Source: Hydnum rufescens UP504 (lineage: Eukaryota; Basidiomycota; Agaricomycetes; Cantharellales; Hydnaceae). Taken from it: 64,000 nt of DNA. The stretch covers positions 55,696 to 119,695 of the forward strand of contig MU129017.1 in the NCBI GenBank assembly GCA_014904985.1, given 5' to 3'. Positions 13,446 to 24,262 of the stretch are shown one piece after another (positions within the stretch are counted from its first letter, which is position 1; the number at the start of each line of letters is the position of its first letter). The notes beneath the pieces were generated by a model. That model was not told the DNA's origin. It made no database searches and saw only the letters and a list, made by a program, of their open reading frames with translations. Both the position numbers and the translations under genes were made by a program.

Positions 13446-13603
13446 CAGCTTAGAAATGACTGTCTGAGGGACTTCTTGTTTCAGAATTGCAAAATATGCC
13501 CAGTCAGGAGCTTTACAACTAGAAAAACTCTACTAATGAAAAAAAATTGTTTTGCAATTCTAAGGAGATTCAGGTCTGAGCAAGGCAAGTTTTGGCCTAT
13601 CCA

Positions 13604-13654
13604 AATAAGGAAATTTCCTAATTTGGAAATTCTTTATAAAGAAATTTCCTTATT
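13604..13654. repeat. AT-rich inverted repeat
   Basis: Perfect 14-bp inverted pair AATAAGGAAATTTC (13604-13617) and GAAATTTCCTTATT (13641-13654), within a longer A/T-rich stretch with further GGAAATT/AATTTCC words. It looks like a small foldback remnant. No target duplication is visible. Confidence 0.7.
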
Positions 13655-14552
13655 AGGAGGATCCATTTTAGGAAGTTTCCTTATTTAGATTCCTAAATTT
13701 GGCAAGTCCCCCCCAGCCGAGCCAGTTGGGAGCTGCCAACCCACAGGAGTAAGCAGGTTCCAGGGTCATGACTTGCTTGAAGGGTAACATTGGATTCTGT
13801 ACCACTCTTAACATGATGGTAAGCCCTGCAAATTGCTATAATCTTCTGTTTCAGCCTTCAAATTCATCACTTTGGTTTATGGACAGTTACCAAAGGTTGA
13901 GGATGCCAAAAAGTACTGGGCCAAGAGTGCAACTGAGGGAAAACACTTACTGCACCAAAATTTGGCACCACGTGATGCTTATGTAATTCATTTCAGAAGC
14001 TAATCTATAGTGGATGAGTATGAGTGTCCACTATCTTATCTATGAGACAAACTTCTACTAGCTAGTCCTAGTGTTGGATTTGTTGTTTTACCATGCCAGA
14101 TTGCAGGGATATTTATACCTTTAAGGACCCATTCTAGAACATTCTATCATCCTCCCATATAACTTCCTTACCATTCTAGAGGTTTCTATTGCAATATAAT
14201 ATTCCATCCCTTGTTCTTTCTAGGACCTTCTCCACTTTTCTGATCATGTGATTCTTTTCACAGCTGCATTTCTAGACCCCTAAATGCATAAATCAGATCC
14301 TCTCTTTTACTTTATCCTTCTACACCTGCTAGCCTAAGGTTTGGTGTTGAGTCTTGCAAAAAGATCCAGTTGCCATCAACTTTGATCACCAAAATTAAAT
14401 TTTCATTTTATTCAAGCTCTGACTGTTAACAAGGGACTCCCCTACCCAAGGATTTAGACCCAATTTGGTCATGTTCATGGAGGCTGTACAACTAATAAAA
14501 TTTATGACATAATCATGATGTGTCATGAATTTGTGGCTGTGCTTAATGTTGC

Positions 14553-14665
14553 AACAGCAGGATTTGAACCTGCAGCCTCATTGTAGACCCTGGGCACCTT
14601 TAACCACTAGGTTACTAGCACCCCCCTATTGGACCAAATGTTCCAACTGCAGGGTTTGAACCTCC
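14553..14665 (-). repeat. Two tRNA-like (SINE-type) box B sequences
   Basis: Minus-strand 14614-14560 has an A-box-like TAACCTAGTGGTTAAAGG and a B box GGTTCAAATCC. The T arm is a perfect 5-bp stem (GCAGG/CCTGC) around TTCAAAT. A second B box, GGTTCAAACCC, lies at 14662-14652. No acceptor or anticodon stem can be paired, so these look like tRNA-derived SINE heads rather than tRNA genes. Confidence 0.5.
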
Positions 14666-14937
14666 AACCTCATGTTACCTACCCCCTGCAATTGGCAGTT
14701 TAGACCATTGCACTTTTTTCCCCTGCCCCCACCCAAGATTCACAATGGACAAAACAGGGATGGTGTTTTGAGTGCTCTTAAAGTAAATCCCCAATCCCAA
14801 CATAACTACAATATGTAGGGACATACCCAACCTATACCAAGCAATCCCAACCCTAGCCCCCAACCCCAACCCCCCAACTGTCCCCAACCCCAGCATCACT
14901 CATAATGGTACATTACCACATTGACATATCACGGAGA

Positions 14938-15079
14938 CATGGTAACTTACCATGTTTTGATATATATCATTACAGCATGGTAACTTACCACTTTAATATA
15001 TCATTGCAACATGGTAACTTACCATGTTGATATATCATTACAGCATGGTAAACTTACCACATTTAATATATCATTGCAA
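14938..15079. repeat. 34-38 bp minisatellite, four units
   Basis: Four units beginning CATGGTAACTTACCA and ending ATATATCATT(A/G)CA(G/A) at 14938, 14976, 15010 and 15043, alternating between two sub-types. Each unit carries the near-palindrome CATGGTAA...TTACCATG. Confidence 0.85.
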
Positions 15080-15114
15080 CATTGGGATAGTGGATGAGTA
15101 TGAATGTCCACTAT

Positions 15115-16070
15115 CTTAGCTTCCTCTGAATCATAGTGATTGACTGTTCCCTGGTATCAAGCCTTGTAAATTCACCTTGCCAGTACAATTAAGTACCTCT
15201 GGTGTGTTCCAGCTAGTGAACAGAATGTGTGTAGTCCCACTAGTTGTAGAATAGCCCACTATAGTTAAAGCTCACTTGTATCTGAATCTGAATCTAAACC
15301 CAGGCATAGTGATCCAGTAAATACTGCATATCCAATACAGGCATAGTGACCTGATACAACCTCTTGCTTGGACTCCAATTAGCCAGAACCTTTTATTACA
15401 TAATATGCGGATATTGACACAATTGACATAGCACTACAGGCCATTACTCTCTTACAACACTAGACCACTACCTTCCCAGTTTGTCTCATCCTTCCTTGAC
15501 TTGACCTAGAGTCATATATAACTTCTCCCTGAGGACCTCTATTGTGCCTTCTTGTCCAAATCTGCAGCTTGCAAGTTGTAAGGTATTAATCTCATTCCAC
15601 CTCAGTAGCATGCAGTTCCTGCATACCTCTCCCACCTTCCTATAGCTTCTAGCTACACCTAGTGTACTTAGAGCATCCTGTGAAACCTTGCACCATTCTC
15701 ACTGACTAAGACTGAGGCTCAAGTTGGACAGCTTGCCCTCAGAGTTCTGTGGTCATACAACCTCACCCATAAAACTCTTCTACAGCAAGTTTGTCTTGTT
15801 TGCTCTCATCTAATCTCATCTAATCTAACAGGTGTCTTCTGGTGTGAGTGTGTGAGAGATTGTGAAGCAATAGCTTGCAATCTTGGTGCATGAGAGTGGC
15901 AGATTGACTGTGCACCCCAACCAGCCAGTGTGAGGACCATAGTCATATCTGGCAGAATCATGTACTATCACCCCATCCAGCACCAGTGAAAAAAATGGCT
16001 GTCCCCTGATCTCTATGTACTCTTCTTCAGCTTCTTCAACCTCTGAGCTACAACCCCTGTGTTACCATTG
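15115..16070. other. Probable non-coding 3' flank of the YR retroelement
   Basis: No coding signal apart from the last codons of the recombinase at its right edge. I place it with the YR element only because of position. No terminal repeat was proven. Confidence 0.35.
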
Positions 16071-17100
16071 CTTCCTGCTGTGCAGGCCCAAGCCTCCTGT
16101 ATTTCCTTCCACCTACTCACTAGGATGGGGTTGGTTTCCTTGAAGTATGCACTCATTGAGTTATTGACCTTCTTGAGTAATGCTGCATCCTGGATGTGCT
16201 GTGGAATGATGGATTGGAGGTTTCTCCAGTATAGGTAGAAGGAGTCTGAGCTCCACTGTCCTAATTCCTGGACTATCTGGATGTCCCTACCCCACTCTAG
16301 GAGAAAGGTGGTTCTGCCAATGCTAGAAACTGTGTCCTGTTGGAACTTCCAGGCCAGTGTCTTGCCAAATATTTGATAGACAGTCCATCACCTTCCTTTT
16401 TATTGGGGGTTCCCAGCCTGTTGTGGTTTCATAACTGAAGAAATGTCCATGTGGTGGGACATCACAGTTGATCTCCAGATCTCTTTCAATGGCCTATTAT
16501 GGGTATGTGGGGCCTTCTTTGTGTGTCAGGATTAGCTCTGCCCCTTGCATTTGTGCAGTTTTGGTCCAGGGAATGTGTAGAGACATTTATTTTATACCAT
16601 TGTTCTCTTCTCTCTGGAGTCTTGTCCCTCAGTGGACATGCCAATCTTTCCTGACACTTGATTTGGTAGGCACTGTAACTTCCCCTAATCTAGCCAAACC
16701 ATGGAATGCACAGCAGACAATGGCCCAACATGCAATGTCATATGTGTTGCAGAAATCCATCTGGTGGTGAATTGCATAGAGGTGAGGGATTGTGACTGGT
16801 GGGTGAGGTTCTCTCATTGAGGACTCCAGTGCCAGTTTCTGGAAACCTGCTAGTATCAGGGCCATGTGTGCACTTGATCCATGCCAAGTAATGTTGTGGT
16901 ATCAGTGCCAGGCTGCCAATACTGTGAACCAGTTCTTGATCCCTGCCTCCCCAATCACTCTGGCTGCATCTGCAATGAAGCAGCTAAGTAGTACCTCATT
17001 GGCAGGTAACCAGTCATGCTCTTGTACATTGTTGGCATCAGCCCACTTGATCCACCTCAGGAGGCCTGAGGCATGTGGATTTCTCTAGAGCTTGTTGCAT
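16071..17100 (-). pseudogene. Tyrosine recombinase (integrase) of a DIRS-like retroelement
   Basis: Minus-strand reading gives the typical basidiomycete DIRS-type recombinase. An N-terminal helical part (about 17090-16870) is followed by a PPVTIPHL segment and the catalytic-Arg block HGLARLGEVTVP near 16700. Then come the IPWTKTAQMQGAELIL beta-hairpin (about 16570) and, about 16340-16210, the C-terminal catalytic block with GHSF, TTFLLEWG, QWSSDSF and LYWR, whose Tyr would be the nucleophile. The His-x-x-Arg box is cut by a stop and frameshift, and several other shifts occur, so no active enzyme is made. In intact elements this enzyme integrates the circular cDNA. It is the 3' partner of the reverse transcriptase now at 56.4-58.6 kb. 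Confidence 0.85.
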
Positions 17101-17652
17101 GACCCACTGTGTCTTCCCTAAGGCCATGGCTTGCTCAGGGTAGCTGTGGATTAGGTGTGCTCACTTGGCTACCACTTCTGGTGAGACCCAGCAAAACATA
17201 TGATGTTCTGCTTGGACCCATGGTCTAAAGGCCAATGATTTGGGGTTTCTCATCCACCCCTCAGTTTCTGTCCCACTGACATGGGTCTGGGATATATCAT
17301 GAAGGATTCAGTCTGATGGTAGACCACTGTCCCATCTGCAGGAAAGAGGGGGGGGGGTTATATTAGGCTAGGTGCATTATACTTCATAAAGGAATGGTAC
17401 AAGGTCTCCTGGGATCTTGAATGACTCTGATAGTTTACTCAACCCACTAAAAATTCCCCAAAATACTGGGTCTGCTGGGTTTGCCCCACTTACAATGTAC
17501 TGCACCTGAATCTTGAGGTCTGCTGTCTCTGAAACCTCCCAGCCATGCTGAATTGCTTTGTTGGTCCATCAGGTGTGGCCATGGCCTCAACCAAAGGCCC
17601 CATTTGCTCCCTGATTATCTGCAGATATCTTGACCCTCTGGCTGCAGGTTCC

Positions 17653-18069
17653 TCACACCACTAGCCATCTGATGGCAAATTTGATTGCAATGCTCTCTGC
17701 ACCTCTGATGTCTCTACCACTGTGTCCTGGAGTGTGTGGTTTCCAGTGCCATGCTTTATACTGGTCCCCCACTTGCAACCCAATTCCCCACCCCAATGAG
17801 GCATCAACTGGGATCCTGTAATCCACTAGCAGCTTCTGGTGTGCAAGGTTGTGGTATACCCCTGGTTGTGATAGCTGGTTCACCCACCACTGAATGTCCT
17901 CCAGCATGGTGCTCATCATTGTGTGCATCACATGAGGTGACTGGAAACCATTCATGAAATGCTGAATCAACAGTAATCTTGATTGGCCCTGGTGGTGCAT
18001 GAAGGTAATGTGCATGAGACACCCATGTAATTGAAGGATTGGCTGGAGTTTTGTTTTATGGTTGCTAAC
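17653..18069 (-). pseudogene. RNase H-like region of the DIRS-like reverse transcriptase (3' half)
   Basis: An open minus-strand frame of about 139 codons contains the signature run of DIRS-type RT/RNase H proteins. It has the LHGCLMHITF and GQSRL blocks, the EDIQWWVNQL block, PVDASLGWGIGL with the catalytic Asp, and GRDIRGAESIAIKFA with the catalytic Glu. Its first codons (V-S-N, 18069-18061) are the same 9 bp as the last in-frame codons of the 5' half at 56428-56420. The protein is therefore continuous once the 38-kb insertion is ignored. Between here and the recombinase (17652-17100) only broken pieces are seen. Confidence 0.85.
18061..18069. repeat. Left 9-bp target-site duplication of the giant element
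   Basis: GTTGCTAAC, identical to 56420-56428. The neighbouring bases differ (G before, C after on the left; T before, A after on the right), so the duplication is exactly 9 bp. Confidence 0.9.
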
Positions 18070-18070
18070 C

Positions 18071-18134
18071 AACCCAGTCAGCCACTTTTCCCCATCACCT
18101 TAGATATAATGAGCCTTGCTTTTATTATATCTAA
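18071..18134 (+). repeat. Left terminus of the giant element: inverted repeat plus hairpin
   Basis: AACCCAGTCAGCCACTTTTC and CCCATC lead into a perfect 11-bp stem, TTAGATATAAT (18100-18110) with ATTATATCTAA (18124-18134), around a 13-nt loop. The right end (56356-56419, reverse complement) has the same layout, the same stem and the same loop length, but a different loop sequence. Confidence 0.9.
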
Positions 18135-18630
18135 GTAGGGATTTCACCGGGGGGCCCCCAGGGGCCAGATAAGGTCATTTTCAGATTGAGACATGGGGGC
18201 CCCAGGGGCCCCTTCAAGGGAACTTTGGCAATTTTCCCTGCAGCTTAAGGTGCTCTTTTGTGGATGGACTCAGTAGTGAGGAATCAAATTTTATCGACTG
18301 GGCTGTGGTATTAGTTACACAAGTAACAAAAACTACTGTAGATGAGAGGGGGGTGGACTAAAGATGAGAAAATTAAAGAATGATAGGGCAGCCTGGTCAG
18401 CCATATAGAGGGGCCTTAAAAGGAGGGACACATTGATGACTTAGGTAGGCCTAAATGGCTGAAATCAAGTTTGATGTCAAGTGATGATCAAAAAGCTGAA
18501 TTTGACAACCGGCAATTACAATTTGACAATATTTTGACATCAAGCAATGTCAAGTGCCTCATTTATGAGCACTTTGCAAAATGTCAGTCAACAAACTTAA
18601 TAATTAATATATACACAAGATATACTGTAT
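18135..18630. other. Left subterminal region with GGGGCCCC clusters
   Basis: GGGGGCCCCCAGGGGCC at about 18151 and GGGGGCCCCAGGGGCCCC at about 18195 are palindromic G/C blocks. Similar GGGGCCCC blocks cluster just inside the right end, as expected of transposase-binding subterminal motifs. Further in, 18464-18560 holds several TTGATGTCAA/TTGACATCAA words. No gene. Confidence 0.6.
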
Positions 18631-20151
18631 AATAAAAAGCCTAAATGCGGTAATCAGATAGCCCAATGGGGATGGGTGCATTAGATAATGTCCCATTACA
18701 TTATACAGTGTTTCCTATTTAAAAAAAATGCCTAAATGCAGAAATTGGATGAAGTGCATCCAAAAAACATTTAAGCATCCAGCCCAATGGGGGCCCAGGA
18801 CCAGGGGGAGGTGCCTGGGATAGATGGATGGGCCTCTAGGGACCCCAATAGAGTGAAAAAATCAGGCCCAGGGCCAATGATTAGTGCCTGAAACAATGAG
18901 AGCAGTAAAAACATCACCAGAACCACCGGAACTTGCTGAGAAATAAGCGCTGGGCAAATCGCTCTGAAATTTGGCATGTGATTAGGGATCACCTTAATGC
19001 AAATCATATAAAAATTTCAGCCAAATTCATGCATAGGTTATGGAGATATGAAGGAAACAAGTCTGGACATTAAAAATTCATTTTCTCCCCCAGAAAAATA
19101 GCTGGGGACTTGAAAATTTGCACAGAGCATAACTACACAATGTACTAATTATGTGCAAAACATCAGCCCAATCTACCTACTTTAAGGGAGTGAACTGGAC
19201 AATAGGTACCAGAAGCACTGGAAATTGCCCAAATGTAAGGAGTCCAAGGATCATTCTGAAATTTGGCATGTGATTAGATACTGTTTAGATGAAGACCATA
19301 TCAAAATTTCAGCCAGATCCACTCAGTAAGTACAGAGATATGAGGGAAACAGGTTTAAACATTGAAAATTAATTTACTCCCCCCACAGACAAGGTATGGA
19401 CTTGAAATTAGACATGAGTTATGATCATATAATTAACTAACCATGTGCCAAAAATCAGCATATTCTTGTTTACTTCTAGACATTCAACTCCCTTTTCAGG
19501 CAAAAGAGACCAACAAGCTACCATGAATGTTAAGCACTTTAAATTACACCCAAAATAGGTGGAATGGGCTTATAATATTATAGCCCTGACTGTATCCAAA
19601 AATGGAATTAATTGGATGTGTGGAAGTAGCTTAAATTGAGGGGGAGGGGGAGGAAGATCAAAAGTGAATTACATAAGATGTAGAGGAGGAGGAGGAGGAA
19701 TTCTAGTTTATATACTGCAGTAGGCTCCCGAGGGGCCAAGAGCAGTCCAAATACATGACAAGTCAGTACCTGAGAGTTAATCTAATGTTTCAATCGGAGT
19801 ATTGTGAAGGGGGTGAGTGGAGGGGTGTGGATTCGACAGTGTGCAGGTGTGATCTGAGATGGGTGAGATGATGAGAGAGAGCCATGGGAACATATTAAAA
19901 AGGGACAGGCATATAAAGATTTAATTGAAGTGAAACAGCACGCCTGGTGGGATGCCAGGTTGTTCACACATACGAATGCTGACAGGGGGCGAACACTCAT
20001 AGGAGTGGTGGCAGATGGTCCCTTCAGTCATGGAGGTGGAGGAGAAAACAGTAGGAGAGAAAGGTGAACAGTTCCATCCCAATATCATATCTAGTGCTTC
20101 AGTGATACCCATATATCTTGGGAGGTGGGTAGATGTTAGGATAGTGTGGGT

Positions 20152-23100
20152 TTACGTCTTTGAAAAAGCCCCCGAGGCCTCGATAAAGGCTGTGAGGCAT
20201 ACATTACCGTCCATCGTTCCCAGAAGTTTTGCTGTGTTGCGGTCTTGGTCGGTGTCTCCGAGTAGGTGGCGGTGACCCTCATGCAGCATGCATGATTGTA
20301 GGATGTGTTTGCGGGTCTGTAGATCCTTGCCGCAGGGGCAGTTGACTTCTTCATCTGGAACGAATTTTGCATAGTAGCTTCCTATATGCGCATGTCCTGT
20401 CATGCATTGGACCACCTGGCTAAAGGTCTTTCGCCCCAGGTTGCTGCACAGGGGGGTTGGGTGGAGGCTTGGTTTGAACTTGTCGGCAAGGTGGAATGCT
20501 GAGTTGTGGTTGCAGGCTGAGGTAATCCAGTCACGTATCCAGCACTCCAATAGTTCTTTCTTCTGAAGGCTACCAGTGTAGGACAGTGAGAGAAATTCCA
20601 GGTGGGCTGCTACTTCACCACCACCCCTCTTAGCAAGGACATCTGCACGTTCATTGCCTATTATACCAAGGTGTCCTGGTGCCCACCCCATTAGAATAAT
20701 AAGGTCTTTGTTAGCATCCAACAGTTCAAGTACTGCCTTATGGAAGTGTCTTGAACAGTTTTGCGCTTTCCTGGGCTTTGCGCTGAAGGCTCGGTACAGT
20801 GCTCCTGTATTGTCTGTGAAAAAATTAATGTGCTTGATTGAGGCAGGGGATGGGAGTGATAGGATGTAGTCTCGAGTGAGTTCGGCTGCCACTGCAATGC
20901 CTTCCATCTCTGTGTCATAGACTACGACATGTTCTCCAAGTGATGTGGAGGATTCGAATACCATCTTGCCAAGGTGGTATGCTGCCACCCCTAGACCAGT
21001 TTTGCGGACCCCATCTTTGAAGAACATAGATCCATCTGAGTATATGGCTAGTTGACTTGGATCTTGATTGCGGGTGAGTGCCTTGTTCTTGTGCCTCTTT
21101 GCCCATTGCTTCTTGAGGGATTTCCCCTTTGTCGACGGCGGTATTTCTTGGGAAATGTGCCCTTTTAAATCATCATCCCATTCTGAGTGGTGCCAGGGAG
21201 GATCTATGAACATCTCAATCTTCTCCATACCGGAGATCATACACTGTGACATCTTCCATAATCTTGTGCACTCAGCTTGTTTAGTGGCATCGAGTGCAAG
21301 CTTATATGCATTCAGCCCATCAGCACGCCAGTTCTTCAACTTTATATGGGGTGGGGAAATGTGCAGAGGGTCTGACGCCTCTTGTCCATTCTGTTTTGCC
21401 ATAGGGAGGTGGCAAATTACTGGATTGTGCTCGTCAAGTTTATTCCAGTGATTTACCACACGATTGGACAGATAATCCATTTGGAGACTAATTGGCACAA
21501 GGGAGCAGACCATTGTGAGGGCCACCACTGGTGTTGTCTTGAACGTACCGCTGATGGTGCATGCGGCCTTGTTCTGGATGACCTGTAGTGCCGATGCATG
21601 GGTTTTTGATCCTTTGTACCAGACCGGGCTACAGAAGGTCATGGTTGGGAGAACACATGTATTATATAGAGTGTGGAAATGAAGTTGGTGGAGACCACGG
21701 AGTGAGTTTCCTAGCATCTTCAGAAGTGCGAGTGCGCGGTTCCCCTTCTGTACTGCATTCCTGACATGTTCATTAAATGCAAGCTTGGAGTTGTAGGTGA
21801 TACCAAGCCACTTCAGATATTTGGAGGGCTTGATAATAATCGGAGCTGCTGGGTCCTCAGTTGGTATGATGACTGAGGGGCATGACTCACCCCTTGTCCG
21901 CCATGAATAGTGCTGTAGTTCGCGTTTGACTTCATCCATTGCTAGGCCATGTGATCTGAGCCACTCTCTAGCGGCAGTGAACCCTAGAGCAAGGACTTTA
22001 GCATTGGTACTCAGCTTATCTGACATCACTGCGAGCCTTCCATCATCAACATAGAGTGGAGTCATGATCTCTCGGCCTGAATTCTTTTTCATCTCACGAC
22101 GGAGTGCGATACCAATGTTATTCAGAGACACTGCCTCTTGAATATGTCGTGCGAGGGGGGATGTGAATATGGCTGCCAGGATCGGCGACACACATGACCC
22201 TTGGGGGATCCCCATCTCAGTGACTTTCAGGACATCTCATTTCCTGTCCAGGCAGATAAAGCTTAGTTGGTCACTTAAGAATGAAGGCGTCCATTTAACA
22301 AGAGGGAGGGGGAGGTGTAGGTCCCTCATTGTCGTCAGAAGCAGTGGGTGGGATACAAAGTCAAAAAAGCCCATGATGTTGAACGTGAGTACTGACATGA
22401 CCTGTCGGACATTTCGTGCTGCTTCTATGTCGTGGATGGCTGCCAGGGCTGCATCCTCTGCCGATCTCCCTGGGAATCCCCCGAATTGGTCAGCAGGTAG
22501 AAGTGTGTGGCTTACTGCAAGGTATGCCATACACTGAGCGACTATGTGCTTGATAGCCTTCCCCAGAACCTCCAGTAGTTGGATCAGTCTATAAGTGTGG
22601 GGCTTGGAATATGAGTCTTTCTTGGGTTTCCTCAGTGCTACTGCTATCGACATATGGAATGGCTCTGGGTGGTGTCCAATCTCGATAGCAAGGGTGCAGA
22701 TGAGGAAGAGTTCCTCTTCTGCTACCTCCCATGCCCACTGGTAGGCCCTGCCTGTCATCTCACTCATGCCAGGTGCGTTTAGTGGGGCTGCCTTGAAAAT
22801 TGAGTCACATACTTCACGTTTTGTTACTTTCACCCACTCAATATCAGTGTCATGAACATTCATGTCAGGGTATCTCACGTCCAGTAGGGCAGGCGGAACT
22901 GGGAATAGTGCTTCTCTTAATGCATCACATTTATCTTTGTGACTCACCACAGGTTCAGTCCCAACACCATGCTCGATGGGGGGGGACATGAGTTGGCGTG
23001 ACCCCCATGTCCATTTAGCGAATGAGTATAGAGTCTGGGGCATCGCACCTTCAACTAACGTGTTGTAGTAGCTTCGCTTGGTCCTGCGGTATTGGCGCTT

Positions 23101-24262
23101 GAAAACTGCACGGAGGTGCACAACATTATTCTTTTCCATCTCCGACACCTCTTGACCCATCGCGAGGGTGTCACCAATGGACATTTGAGCTGCTGATATT
23201 GAGTTGAGGGTTTCTGTAAGCTCTGGTGTCCACCATGGCTTGGCTCGGGGTGACACTTGCCAAACTGGGACAGCAGCTAGGGCGGCAGTCTGCATTGCAT
23301 CTTGGAGCAGCTTTGTCGCATGGTCTAGTTGAAGTGGGCTTACCGGGTGGAGAGTATGGGTCAACAGTGGTCCAAAGACTTCGTTATAACTGTTGTTATC
23401 ATGTATGGCCCTATATAGCGTTTCAGTGAAAGTCTGCTTGTTCGCATGTTTCCAATTAAACTTAGCTTGAGACAGGTTAGATATCTCCTCCCCGGCATTT
23501 TCGATGGAGAAGAATATTGCATAGTGATCTGAGTCAGCATTGAATTCCTTCTTGACAGACCAATTTGTCAGTGCCTGGACATCATTGGCTCTCTGATTTG
23601 TGAACATCAGGTTGAGCAGTGAGAGGAACTCAGTGCTTTTGGATTTCCACATTGTGAGGTTATGTGGGTTGCGAATCATAAAATTGTTCTCCTGTAACCA
23701 CTGTACCGTGTCCTGTGCCCATTGGTCTCCATTGCCCTCCATTACACGACAAATTGGGTGTCAGAGGTTCCAATCACCTGTGAGAATTGTGGCTATGTCT
23801 TCTTCAAAGACAATATCGCACAGTCGGTCCACAGAGAAGCCGTCAGCCTCCTCTGCTGCTGACTGGTTGTAGATATTCACCAGCCAGGTTATTGGCTGGT
23901 TAGCACCCTGGCGTCTGACATCAAGTACCTGAATATATAGATCATTAATTAAATCTGAGTGGGCGACTACATCAAGGTTGGCTTCAATATGGATATAGGC
24001 CATTACCCATGGATGTCTGTCCTCCAGCACTGGTGAGGTAGGCATTATGGGCTGCCATCCCTGCATGCTAACACCACCATCGGATGTCATCTGCACTGGT
24101 TATACTTCCATACCAGGGTTCTTGAAGGAGTATAATGTCGAAATTGCATTCATGCGTTGAGGCTATGTTGAGGGCTGTGTGACATATTTGATTGCTACGA
24201 GCTGTGTTCAGGCAGTATACGTTAATAAGTGGGCTTTTGGCAGGTTTCTCAATCGGCGGCAT
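20152..24262 (-). pseudogene. LINE ORF2: AP endonuclease, reverse transcriptase, RNase H
   Basis: Domain order is as in Tad/I-clade LINEs. Endonuclease: NTARS and LLQEPWYG near 24200-24120, GDWNL at about 23765, and SDHYAIFFS near 23520. Reverse transcriptase: motif A at about 22370, GIPQGSCVSP at 22212, and YVDD near 22050. RNase H: YSDGS (21030), EMEGIA (20900), FTDN (20820) and APGHLGIIGNERAD (20660). A Cys/His tail (CPCGK...H, about 20340) follows. Breaks are a frameshift at about 24070-24096 and TGA stops just after 23761 and at 22218-22216. Motif A reads FNIMGFFDF where the family has an Asp in place of the Asn, so the polymerase active site is lost. All four RNase H acidic or His landmarks are kept. 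Confidence 0.9.

Larger units (their letters stand above)
14007..15114. repeat. Two copies of a 28-bp hairpin word 1,080 bp apart
   Basis: ATAGTGGATGAGTATGA(G/A)TGTCCACTAT occurs at 14007-14034 and 15087-15114 with one difference. Each copy folds as an 8-bp perfect stem (ATAGTGGA with TCCACTAT). The pair brackets the tRNA-like sequences and a minisatellite. It lies beyond the 3' end of the YR retroelement, where such elements can carry split direct repeats. Confidence 0.8.

Noticed and set aside
14560..14614. Functional tRNA gene
   Set aside because: Good box B and T arm, but the acceptor and anticodon stems cannot be paired.
16071..18069. Starship-type captain (tyrosine recombinase) driving the giant element
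   Set aside because: The recombinase lies outside the element, is fused in order to a DIRS-type reverse transcriptase, and belongs to the interrupted target.
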